NCBI RefSeq assembly: GCF_949628215.1
Contig: NC_134284.1
Span: forward strand, 5,214,850 to 5,278,849
Direction: 5' to 3'
Source of the DNA: Phalacrocorax aristotelis
Lineage: Eukaryota; Chordata; Aves; Suliformes; Phalacrocoracidae
Length of the DNA stretch: 64,000 bases
Shown here: positions 47,501 to 60,618 of the stretch, piece by piece
Numbering within the stretch: position 1 is the first letter of the stretch
How the letters are laid out: the number at the start of each line of letters is the position of its first letter
Program-made: the position numbers and the translations under genes
The notes under the pieces: generated by a model
Told to the model about the DNA's origin: nothing
Seen by the model: the letters and a program-made list of their open reading frames with translations, nothing else
Databases searched by the model: none

Positions 47501-49949
47501 GCTTATGAAAGCTAGTGAAAAACGTACCTGGGCCATACCTGCACCAAAAAATGTATTTGTATTATGAATGCACCATGAAAGTCAAATTTATGGTCCAGTG
47601 GCTGACTGAAAATCCAGAAAATTGAACGCGTATTACATACCTATTGTCTTCACTGGAAAGCCTAGATTTTTGAATGATTCTTTCTTTCTCTCTCTGCTCA
47701 GTTGCAGCTGGACATAAGGAGAAATGAATGGCAAAAGGTGGATAACATTTGCATTTGCACCATGGTATGTAGTCAGAATATATCAAATTACACTTGTATG
47801 CTGTTTTTTCTATTACAGAAAGTATCTTTATAAGGTAGCTTTGTGGAAGCTTCTGAAATCTTCTAGCTAATGCTTAATTGCTAATTGCTTAATTTTCAAG
47901 GAATTCTAATGGTCAGCAAGATTCCAGAGAAACTTTATTTTGATTATCAAAGTTTTAGCTTTGATTAATAAACTGTTATGTTTGAGGCAATTTTTCCATC
48001 TTTTGAAAAAAGTGAGATAAAAATATTTTTCTACTCAATTTGTCTAAGAGGTAAAAATTTTGAAAATACTCAGAAACAAAATTTGGAAAAAAAAATAAAT
48101 TCTGTTAATTAAAATATCTTGTTCATACTTCAGATAGTGCTTTTCTGCACAATAAATATGTTGTTCTGTGGATTTTTTTTAACATATAAGAAAACGAAAT
48201 GAGCTGACTTGAGATCATTGTTTGAAAAATGGAGTACAAAACTCCTGGGGTAAAAATTTTTGAAGAGTGTTGGTTTTTAGCAAGAGAAATTATTTTGCCA
48301 GAAAGTTCCGAGCCAATATCAGCATCCTCCAGTTCTGCCCTTGAATTCACTTACTGCAATATTTTCCCCATATGTCATGCTCTACCTTTTGTTAATCCTT
48401 TTGTTAATCCTTTTGTTAATAACTGAGGTGCTTTTACCCAAATCATCTTGCAACTTTGCAAAATTGTAGGTTGGAATTTTCACATTTTTGAGACTCATCA
48501 AATATCTTTGTATTCCTAATAGCAGCAGTAGAACCCATTGATCTTGTAAAATGATATTTCTTGGGAAGCGTATATCTATCAATTGCGGCAAAGCAAACTG
48601 TTTCTGCGTACACCACAGATTCAGAAAGCCTTATGTACTCATATTTGAGAACAATGGCATGCTTATTATCCAAACGCTGGAATTGGCCTGCAGAAGTAGG
48701 ATTCAATTCTTACATAAACTGCTGCTTTCCAGTGTGACTTCAGTCAAGTCACGTCATCCTGTTGAACCTTGGCTTCTCGTCTGTAAAGTAATACTTCCTT
48801 CTCTCCTTTAGTGTATACAGATTAAGAAACGTAGGTCCTCATGCGACCTCATGAGAGAACGCATGTAGAGATGTTAACAGAAAAACCAGCGTTTGATGGT
48901 TTCCTTTATTAAAAGTTAATTTCTTAGCTAGAATGCAATTAGAATAGACTGCTTCATTGTTGCTTTTCTTGTAACTATGAGACATCTGTCTCTGATTCTG
49001 AAAAATAAAAGGCAGCTGAGAAATTATGGGGAAACACACAGTGCTTTGCAGCAGATGGTACACTCAGGTTCCTTTTGGGTTTTTTTCAGGTTATTGAACC
49101 CTGCCTATTGCAATGGACTTCAAATCTGCTTATGCAGATTGGTGAGACCAAAGTAATGCGGTGGGTTATAAATAAGAAGACCAGCCTATGTGATATGCCA
49201 GTAATGACAAGATATACACATTCGATTTCTTCTTCCTACAGCTGTATGCTAGCTGGGCAAGAAAATGGCTATGTTTCTTGTTTCTCTGCAAAACTTCTCC
49301 TTGCAAATGGAGCCCTCTTTTCTCCTATCTTACTGAGTCAATGTCCGCTCATTTTGCGTATAGGTGGCGGCACACAACAATCTATGCATAGTGGAGAGTA
49401 TAGAGCTGGAGAACTTACAGATATGTAGTGAGGAAAACAAAGATGGAAATGGCAAGGGAAGGAAGGTGAGGATAGTGGGAAAGTGATAAAAACAAAAGTA
49501 AGGGAACGTGATGAAGAGGGGGACATGAGAGGCAGTGACGAAGGGAAAAGATCGATTCCTAGTATGAAACGTTCTGAACGGTTCTTAGAAACTGGCTTTG
49601 ACGTTTACCTATGGTAATAGGTGATTGTGACTCAGAGACCTTGCAGGACTTACAGTAGAGAACTACACTAAATTGAAAGGTTACAGCTGTGTGCTAGAAA
49701 CACCACCATTGGTAGTAGCTTTGCATCTGCCATTGGCATGGGTCTGGTAGCAGTTGTGATGCTAAATGTGAAAAGCCATACATAGATAGGCTATGAAGTC
49801 CTGGTCACTTTCTATAGGACATGACAGGTGCAGAATCTATGGCAAACAAGAGCACAGTGAGCTTGGAGGAGACTGAAAGTGCAGTGAGACATAAATCAGG
49901 GTGAGGAAGTGCCTTTGGCTACAAACTTCTGAGTCTATGTCTTGCTTTG

Positions 49950-49981
<32 letters not shown>

Positions 49982-52900
49982 ACTGTCCTTCTCAGTAATT
50001 TTTAAGTATCTAGGTATTATTCTACATAATTTATATACTAATGTAACATCTGCTAAGATCCCATGTAATTTCATTATGCTTCCTGCATGACCACACTTCA
50101 AATCTGAGCTTTTTACTTTACAGTCACATATAAGGAGAAAATATAATTTAAATTAAAATTTTCACAGATTTCATTTAACTGGGAAGAATTTCGCCTTAAG
50201 CATTGGTGGTTTTTAGAAATATTCTTAATATAAGATATTGTCAAACCATCTTTGGTACATCTAGCAATTATTCATTTCCTTTGGAATTGTTATTTATTGA
50301 TATGGTACTAGCAATCAGAGACTCATCAAGTATCAAATGATGATTGTGTGATACTGAACAAACATACACAAAGGTTTTTCATGTTGCATCTGTTCTGGTG
50401 TTTAGGTCAGATGCATTTTCTAACTGGAAAAAATCCAACATTTGGAATGAGACTTAGAAATACTGTTAGAAATACTGCCCATCAGCTTTCTAAAGTAGGG
50501 CAGGTATCTCTCAGAGACACTGCACAGGGCTGGCAACCAAGATACATGCTGGCAGCAGCTGAAGTGTTCAGGACATATTTCTGTCCTCTTGAACTACTCC
50601 ATGTCCCTCAGTGCATAAGACAGCCTGAGGAGCCTAAACTGTAGCACTTTCCCTAGGCTGCATTTTATTTCAGAGCAGCCTGCAGTCTTCACAGTATGAA
50701 ACGCTGGAGCCCTACCCTGTCATGCCTGCCGTGCTCTGGCTTGCAAGAGGAGCACAGCACTTCTGGAAGCAAGACATCCCCACTGTGCAGGCACAGCGCT
50801 TTTAGGGTCTCCCGGCACTCTCTGAGCCCTCTTTCTGCTGCAAAGGGGGGTGTAATGGGAGTGAGAGTCCCATCCTTTCTTTGTAAGTGACGTGGCAAAT
50901 AATGATTCTGGAGGGTCAGAGACTCAGAATCACAAATTCCTTTCACTGCCACTCACCTCCATTTATGTTGCCCAGGACTAATTCTCTCAGCTTCATAACA
51001 AGATGTTTTAGCTGCATCTCTAACTCCCAGTGCCCACCTCATTAGTCTATCATTTCAAGCGCACACTTAAGATGTTTTAGGTTAATTATAGATGTGCAGC
51101 AGTACATGAGTGAGTGAGAGAGGGAGAGACGCAGAGACATGATAACAGCCTGCAACTATGTGAGGGGTTTAAATGCTGAGAAGACAGAGAATGTGTTAAG
51201 TATGAAACATGGGCTATTACGAGAGTGAATGAGACATAACTAAGAAAGGAAAATACCCGATGAATTCTCTGGAGAAGTTTGCATGACAGTGTGATTATTA
51301 AACTGGGAGACTCTCCTCTGGCAGAACAGGAGAAAGATTTCCTACTTGGGAGGTTCAAAATCTGACTGGAAAAGTGTAACAGAGGTTTTCATAGGGAACA
51401 ACTTCAGGTTGGCGGTGCCTGCAGAATTGTCTTTTCTGGCTTTTCTTTGTATGTTTGCATGCACACAGAGACAGATTCATAACTACACAGATGCAGATAA
51501 CCACGTATGACTCCTTTGTGACGGTGATTCTTTCATGACAGCGATATTAATCGTATATCGTATGTTTGGCATTCTCATCTCACCAGGGCTCCTGCCCATC
51601 AATGAGACTCTTCTGCAATGCTTCTTATATTTCTAAAGCACATATAGCTCCAAACAGCTGTCAGGGGACAAAAGAAAACCTGTCAGAGCGGCATTTACTT
51701 CTTATTCTTGAAAAAGTAAAATTTCTTCTGAAGATTACTCTGGCCTGAGGCTTAAGAGAGGTAACATTTGGCTCTGTGCTAGGACAGATTTTATATGTCA
51801 TCATCCATTGGATTTAGAAATAGAAGATTTTAAGTGAGGAGTCATCTGCTCTAAGGCCTGCTAGGTCAGGGTATACAGTGCATGCTATGGTTTGGTGTAT
51901 TATGAACAATTTATTGGTTTTATTGGAACATGTATAGATAATGAAAGAATAATCTGAAAGACAAAAAAATACAGAGAGGGCTTGATCCTACAAATTCTCA
52001 ATTTCTAAATGCAGTGTTAACTACTGTAAATAATCTGAAGTCTGTGGCAATAAATGTTCTATGCTTTAAAGTTTTTGAAGAATCGAGGCTTTACTTTTAA
52101 GCTAAATTTTTTTTGATTCAAAAGCTGAATAGCAGTTGTGAGGCATCATAAGATCACAGTGTGATTTTTTTTATTCACATTTTTACCACGCAGAGGTAAG
52201 AACTCATGTTCTGTTTTTGGCTGCAGTGTCTTGGTGGTTGAATAATACATCCAGTTTTGCCCAAGCCACAGCATGTGGGGACCCTGGTCAGTCAGAGGCT
52301 ATAGTATTTTTCCTCTAGGTGACATTGCGTAACACACTTCAGTAGGTTTTTGCTTCTTTGTTCTCTTGTTTGGTTTATTCGAGGCTGTAATACCACTTCA
52401 TTGCAGGAAACAGAATGATTTTGGCCAAAGGAATGAGTTCAGCTGGGTACTTTTGAATGACTATGAGGAAGCAGGTGCGATTTTGGATTTATGTGCGTTG
52501 TGGGGTGACCTTGCAATATATGGTAGCGGAGGGTTGATGAGCTCTCGAGTGCATCAGGATCCTACGTGTGATTCCTGCTGGATTAGAAATTTAAAACTTG
52601 AGGAAAGGGTGGAAAAGCCAATATTTAGTTATAAAGGAAACAAGAAAATACAGACTGCTTTGGGTAGGTTTTACAGCAAGAGCTGGCTCGGTCTCTATTT
52701 CAGCGGAGTCTCTCTCTCTAGCCAAAGGGAATGTAGGATGTGACAGGGAGGGTCTGATTGGGGAGGAATTCAATCCAGCTATCAGCAGCGGGCTTCTATG
52801 TAAATACTGTAACACCTCTGAACCGAGGAACAGCTGAGATAACACTGTAAACTAATCTCTAGTGCTGGAGAAGCTGGCCAATCGCTCACATTATATGGTT

Positions 52901-54209
52901 TCTGCAGAAAAGATGTGCTAGGGAAAAAAAAGAAGCAGATTGAAATTATATATGGCAACTTACCATGGAGTAAATATGCTGACTTTTTAAAATTGAAAGC
53001 AGCATATGGTAAAGTATTTTTTCTTTGAAATGGTCCTCGGTGCGAGGGTGTGTATGCCTATTCACCCTTGCAGCTATATCAATACTTATATGAATAGGCA
53101 TCGCTATCACCAAAATATTTTCAACTCTCTCTCTTACCTGTGCCTAATCAGTTTAGAGGAATGTTTACTCACTTGGGGTCCTTATCCCACCACGATTGAT
53201 TTTGGTTTATTTTTCATCGATACCAGGAAAACCAAGAGTCAAAATTTGTCCAGAACAGAGGCACTGAAGCACAGTCTTTCCCTGCTTTGACCTTCTGAGG
53301 TCACTGTATTTCACAGTCCTACACCTTCCTTTCTTAGGTAGCTAAGAAAAAAAAAAATAAAATACACATATGTATATATATACACAGATAAACACATGCA
53401 TATATAATACATATGTGCATATATATTGATATATACACATACATTAAATATACATACACACATCTTTATACACACAGTGTCTCACCTGAAACAGGTTGTG
53501 TCTCCTCAAGCCGTTTAAACAGAAGCAGGAGCTATCAATGGCCAAGAAGGTTGTTGCTACATCTGCTTCAGAGTTGTGCTCATAACTGGGCACAACCCCA
53601 AGATCAACTGGGGTTGGGGTGGAGCTAACCACCTCATTAATTGTGCTAGAAATGAGGAAACTGATTCCACTATCTCGGATTTCAGAAGAAATTAAAGTCT
53701 AAGCGTCTCTGACGCCCCCTTTGGATACAGTTTAGAAACGAGTAGTCGGCGGTTTCCAGTTCTTGCACCCTTTGTCAGAGCCAAACCACAGTGCAAAGAT
53801 AGCTCTCACACCAACACCCCCCAAAGCCCCCACACTGCAGGTTGGGTTGCATTCACAAGCTCTTTCCTTCCACCTCACTTAAGATGCATATAACCATGTG
53901 ACGGCTGTCAGCCCTTGTATGGCATCTAACAAACTGGACCTCTCTCTAAGCAGTTGATCCAGTTTACTGAGTGCTCTCCTCTTGACCTTTACATCCCACC
54001 CTTCCCTTCTGCCCCCAGCCTCCGTTCTTTTTTTTCCCCCATTGTGTCTTACGCAGGCAGACATTGGGCAGTTTATAAACTGAGCTCCCGAAGGACACTG
54101 TGCTCTGCGATATAACGCAGTTCCCCTGGGGCACAGGTTGACAATCTCTGCCTTCACATACCAGGCCAAACCCACTCAAGGGATGCCTCTCCAGTCTTTC
54201 TATTTTTAA
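26332..54209 (-). CDS. unrecognised multi-exon protein gene, at least 12 exons, minus strand
   Basis: A gene I do not recognise, built by hand from the sequence. Exons in order of transcription: 54209-54053, 53607-53486, 51011-50957, 48629-48386, 48339-48209, 47707-47641, 40129-39983, 38948-38890, 38678-38466, 38275-38205, 33320-33235 and 26578-26332. All eleven junctions agree in codon phase. The joined frame has 532 codons and then TAG, with AATAAA 150 bp on. The N-terminal half is Cys-containing and mixed hydrophobic (SSVYKLPNVCLLDLG, TTFLAIDSSCFCLNGLRRHN, DQWVLLLLLGIQRYLMSLK). The C-terminal half is polar and Ser/Lys/Gln/Glu-rich (TEQREKERIIQKSR, STYEKFWNRFNDIKN), as in fast-evolving, partly disordered proteins. 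No signal peptide, catalytic motif or known domain is visible. The start exon is unresolved; it may lie in the ACTC1 CpG island, since the first exon found begins 0.9 kb from the ACTC1 start. Weak points: the donors at 48,209 and 38,466 and the acceptor at 38,678. Confidence 0.72.
26579..33234 (-). other. intron of the unnamed gene, 6.7 kb
   Basis: No exon accepted here. A CpG-containing block with a 118-codon minus-strand open frame at 31,558-31,914 looks like an old repeat (see findings). An A/C-rich stretch occurs at 28,874-28,925. The rest is featureless AT-rich sequence. Confidence 0.5.
33235..33320 (-). CDS. unnamed gene, exon 11 of those found
   Basis: Acceptor GATCTTGCAG, donor GGAAAAG|GTGTCC. 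Twenty-eight codons plus AG: KTPLRPVEKSPCQNRH then TIETAKNQTGRK. The phase matches both neighbours. Confidence 0.68.
33321..38204 (-). other. intron of the unnamed gene, 4.9 kb
   Basis: Contains a GC-richer unknown block (33,530-33,930), a possible conserved regulatory stretch (34,100-34,720) and a + strand membrane-protein-like frame (about 35,660-35,907). Nothing else recognised. Confidence 0.5.
35660..35907 (+). pseudogene. possible small Cys-rich membrane protein, frame broken
   Basis: A + strand frame open from 35,516 reads TANCSCLVWGLFWLTVLV, then FLGWPIGIALCVLYGFLSPL, then ALIDELSRVLLEGACLG: about 36 hydrophobic residues with WP and SP kinks after a Cys pair. A frame one base back then continues VRKACSGEPLC and TAA (35905-35907). 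This order (Cys, hydrophobic hairpin with WP and SP, LLxGA, a Cys-terminated tail) resembles small vertebrate membrane proteins I have seen but cannot name. One missing base near 35,860 would separate the halves, so this is either a decayed copy, a sequence error or chance. An upstream splice acceptor (CACTTGCAG at 35,652 or CATTCAG at 35,691) is possible. Confidence 0.3.
38205..38275 (-). CDS. unnamed gene, exon 10 of those found
   Basis: Strong borders: acceptor CTCTCTTTCCCCAG, donor GTTGAAG|GTAAGTATC. In the phase required by the neighbours it reads RLVSLHSPISLLQQQ then QVSTTVLK. The exon is also open in a second frame (AGVFTFTDITVTAATGFY), which does not fit the adjoining phases. Confidence 0.65.
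38466..38678 (-). CDS. unnamed gene, exon 9 of those found
   Basis: Seventy codons: EDGLADFLGDFAVPSFTTE, then FPKGPAEQGDRSL, STYEKFWNRFNDIKNQ, SITPRAQPCSAQND and KTPAEENK. The acceptor is taken as GGCTGAAG at 38,679 (a GAAGAAG tandem site, so one residue more or less), and the donor as AAC AAG C|GTAGTC, which is weak. Without splicing, the frame runs to a stop at 38443-38445, seven codons on. The coding look is strong; the borders are the weakest of the model. Confidence 0.6.
38890..38948 (-). CDS. unnamed gene, exon 8 of those found
   Basis: Acceptor GTTCTTTCAG, donor CAGGAG|GTATTA. Nineteen codons between one-base phases: GRNTYPYLPEPGYQQFKAG. Confidence 0.66.
39983..40129 (-). CDS. unnamed gene, exon 7 of those found
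   Basis: Acceptor CTACTAATTCCTATTCTGAG with an embedded branch-site-like CTAAT; strong donor GCCAG|GTACGT. Forty-eight codons: ETEREEQHKEMLIKITRHS, then NSQRISHQSFWDSASQ and TGPRQNGSSVVPA. Phases 1 in, 2 out, matching both neighbours. Confidence 0.7.
40681..40991. mobile_element. non-autonomous hAT-like DNA transposon (MITE) remnant, 311 bp
   Basis: Terminal inverted repeats: the left end CGGTGGTCTCCAAAC pairs with the reverse complement of the right end GTTGGAAACCACGG. Subterminal CACGCACCCCC and GTGCACCCCAG also mirror each other. The flanks TCCTAGAC (40673-40680) and TTCTACAT (40992-40999) match at 5 of 8 bases and fit the NTCTAGAN target preference of Charlie-type hAT elements. The middle is AT-rich and non-coding. 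The exact family is not named. Confidence 0.8.
42630..43330 (-). mobile_element. ERV 3' LTR plus short internal remnant
   Basis: The LTR runs 43208 to 42630 on the minus strand, starting TGTGCTGGTTTCAG and ending GGGGCTAAACCACGACA. Immediately before its start on that strand is a purine-rich AATAAGGGGTGGAGAA, the expected polypurine tract next to a 3' LTR. So 43,209 to about 43,330 is proviral internal sequence, too short and broken to carry a gene. The 5' part of the provirus is gone, which explains why no target duplication matches CATAC on the other flank. The family is common in bird genomes. The right border is approximate. Confidence 0.8.
45140..45690. repeat. GC-rich block of unknown origin
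   Basis: An abrupt GC-rich island of about 550 bp in AT-rich sequence, with many short GGCAGG, GGCTGGG and GGGGAC-type words and open frames on both strands (for example 45428-45640 + and 45466-45675 -). It is not a typical CpG island, since CpG is sparse. It is probably a dispersed or degenerate tandem repeat, but I do not recognise it. Confidence 0.4.
47641..47707 (-). CDS. unnamed gene, exon 6 of those found
   Basis: Acceptor TTCTCCTTATGTCCAG, donor GACAATAG|GTATGT. Twenty-one codons: ATEQREKERIIQKSRLSSED then N, with two-base phases at both ends that fit the neighbours. Confidence 0.68.
48209..48339 (-). CDS. unnamed gene, exon 5 of those found
   Basis: Forty-three codons: AELEDADIGSELSGKIISL, then AKNQHSSKIFTPGVLYSIF and QTMIS. 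The acceptor AATTCAAG lies 14 bp after a stronger-looking GCAG whose use would put TAA in frame. The donor CTCAA|GTCAGC is weak. The phase agrees with both neighbours. Confidence 0.58.
48386..48629 (-). CDS. unnamed gene, exon 4 of those found
   Basis: Eighty codons, donor AACAAAAG|GTAGAG, acceptor GAGTACATAAG. Reads TQKQFALPQLIDIRF, PRNIILQDQWVLLLLLG, IQRYLMSLKNVKIPTYNF and AKLQDDLGKSTSV, then three INKR units encoded by a 12-bp tandem repeat (48,387-48,421). An alternative frame from 48,687 is open for about 80 codons (KYEYIRLSESVVYAETVCF) but meets TGA before this donor and does not fit the next exon. Confidence 0.6.
48733..48797 (+). repeat. MIR (CORE-SINE) remnant
   Basis: GTGTGACTTCAGTCAAGTCA, then CTTGGCTTCTCGTCTGTAAA, follows the conserved MIR core (GTGTGACCTTGGGCAAGTCA ... 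CTCATCTGTAAAAT). An ancient amniote SINE fossil in the intron between exons 50957-51011 and 48386-48629. Confidence 0.6.
49951..49982. repeat. (CT)n microsatellite
   Basis: CTCTCTCTCTCTCTTTCTCT-type run, slightly interrupted. Confidence 0.9.
50957..51011 (-). CDS. unnamed gene, exon 3 of those found
   Basis: Strong donor AATGGAG|GTGAGTGG, acceptor GAGATGCAG with a poor pyrimidine tract. Eighteen codons plus one base: LKHLVMKLRELVLGNING. The phase fits both neighbours. Confidence 0.6.
51012..53485 (-). other. intron of the unnamed gene, 2.5 kb
   Basis: No exon or known repeat accepted, apart from an AT/CA-rich microsatellite at 53,345-53,480. Open frames near 52,366-52,845 on both strands show no splice borders that fit. 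Confidence 0.5.
53345..53480. repeat. (TA)n/(CA)n compound microsatellite
   Basis: Degenerate TATATACACATA-type repeat over about 130 bp, directly after the donor of the exon at 53486-53607. Confidence 0.9.
53486..53607 (-). CDS. unnamed gene, exon 2 of those found
   Basis: Acceptor CTCCACCCCAACCCCAG, strong donor CTGTTTCAG|GTGAGAC. Two bases plus forty codons: DLGVVPSYEHNSEADVATT then FLAIDSSCFCLNGLRRHNLF. One of the most convincing exons. Confidence 0.72.
54053..54209 (-). CDS. unnamed gene, most upstream exon found
   Basis: Acceptor is a 15-T tract then AG; donor CTGC|GTAAGAC. Fifty-two codons plus one base: LKIERLERHPLSGFGLVCEG, RDCQPVPQGNCVISQST and VSFGSSVYKLPNVCL. It enters in phase 0, so at least one coding exon should lie further up, towards ACTC1. 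Confidence 0.7.
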
Positions 54210-54690
54210 CTAAAAAAAAAAAAAAAATCCTGAAGATACACGGATTTTCTAGGTTCCACCGCTAGAACAAATTACCAATGTTTCAACAACTGAGCAGGAA
54301 AACAACTGTCACATCACATTAATACCACAGCTGGTTTGTGTCCAAGCTATTCCCATCTCTCACCCGCCGCCCTATCCATACCACTGGGTTTTACTGGTCG
54401 GGTGTGCATTAAAAGTGCAAAAATGGGGAGTTTAAGTATATGCATGTTAATGTAAACGAGCACATCCCATTTTTGCTATAGGCGTCAGCCAAAAGCAGAG
54501 AGAAGCACGATTTTTCCTGCACGTGCTCATCAAAGTTTAAAAGAAATTGAGTCTGCACCGCTCCTTCCTAAGGCAATACGGGCAGCAGATGCCGCCTCCA
54601 TGCAGCGGAAGAGCCCCAGTTGTTGGCACCAAAGTAACCTCATGGGCCGTCGGTTAAACGGGAGCCCGGCTGGCTTTTTTTCTGCGGAGA
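54210..54690. other. interval between the unnamed gene and the ACTC1 CpG island
   Basis: Probably the first intron and start region of the minus-strand gene. A minus-strand ATG at 54,602 opens MEAASAARIALGRSG but no donor in the needed phase is seen, so no start exon is called. Confidence 0.4.
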
Positions 54691-54883
54691 AATGAAAAGC
54701 CGGGGGAGAAGGCGCCCGGGCGGTCCCCCGCGCCCCCCGCCCAGCCCCAGCATCTCCCGTTTCTGGGTCCACCTGGGCGGGTACCCGGCGGGAGCGGGCA
54801 CCTGGGGCCGGGGGCGGCGGCCCGGGGAGCCCCTCTCCAGCCCGCTCCCCGGGGGCGCTGGCCCCGAGGGGCTGCGCGGGGCT

Positions 54884-54893
54884 CCCTATTTGG
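54884..54893 (+). promoter_or_regulatory. CArG-like box, distal
   Basis: CCCTATTTGG, one base off the CC(A/T)6GG consensus for serum response factor, about 220 bp before the likely ACTC1 start. Confidence 0.6.
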
Positions 54894-54930
54894 CCATGCG
54901 GCGGGCCGGGGGCGCGCTGCCCCGCGCCTG

Positions 54931-54940
54931 CCTTACATGG
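54931..54940 (+). promoter_or_regulatory. CArG-like box, middle
   Basis: CCTTACATGG, one base off consensus, about 175 bp before the likely start. Multiple CArG boxes are typical of striated-muscle actin promoters. Confidence 0.65.
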
Positions 54941-55016
54941 GCCGGGCGGCCGGGCCGCGCCGGGGCCGGCCGGGCTCCATTCATGGCTGCGCGGCCGCTC
55001 AATGGCGCCGAGCCGA

Positions 55017-55026
55017 CCAAATAAGG
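55017..55026 (+). promoter_or_regulatory. CArG box, proximal (SRF site)
   Basis: CCAAATAAGG is a perfect CArG box about 90 bp before the likely start, the position and sequence known for the key SRF element of cardiac actin promoters. CACCTG E-boxes lie further up at 54,770 and 54,799. Confidence 0.88.
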
Positions 55027-55082
55027 AGAAGGTGGCTGCCCCGTCCCGCGGCGGTCCCGGCCGACGCTGCCCCTCGGCGGGG

Positions 55083-55089
55083 TATAAAT
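55083..55089 (+). promoter_or_regulatory. ACTC1 TATA box
   Basis: TATAAAT in GGGGTATAAATTGGGG, 57 bp after the proximal CArG box. Transcription should start near 55,112. Confidence 0.9.
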
Positions 55090-55111
55090 TGGGGCGCCTC
55101 CGCCGAGCCGG

Positions 55112-55161
55112 CACCCAGGCTTTGCTCCGCAGTCCCCCCCCCCGCCGCCGGTGCTGGTCTG
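55112..55161 (+). other. ACTC1: ACTC1 exon 1, non-coding
   Basis: From about 30 bp after TATA to the donor GGTCTG|GTGAGT at 55162. No ATG. A short untranslated first exon is standard for muscle actins. The start is inferred. Confidence 0.75.
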
Positions 55162-55165
55162 GTGA

Positions 55166-60618
<5,453 letters not shown>

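Larger units (their letters stand above)
40130..47640 (-). other. intron of the unnamed gene, 7.5 kb
   Basis: Holds the hAT-like MITE (40,681-40,991), the ERV 3' LTR with internal remnant (42,630-43,330) and a GC-rich block (45,140-45,690). No exon accepted. Confidence 0.5.

Noticed and set aside
49090..49141. + strand exon-like segment with TTTTTTCAG acceptor and GTGAGA donor
   Set aside because: Only 52 nt, isolated, no partner exon on the + strand within reach; probably chance inside an intron of the minus-strand gene.
53879..54052. Minus-strand frame LSKLDQLLRERSSLLDAI
   Set aside because: Protein-like but follows a strong donor at 54,053 and lacks its own splice borders; treated as intron.
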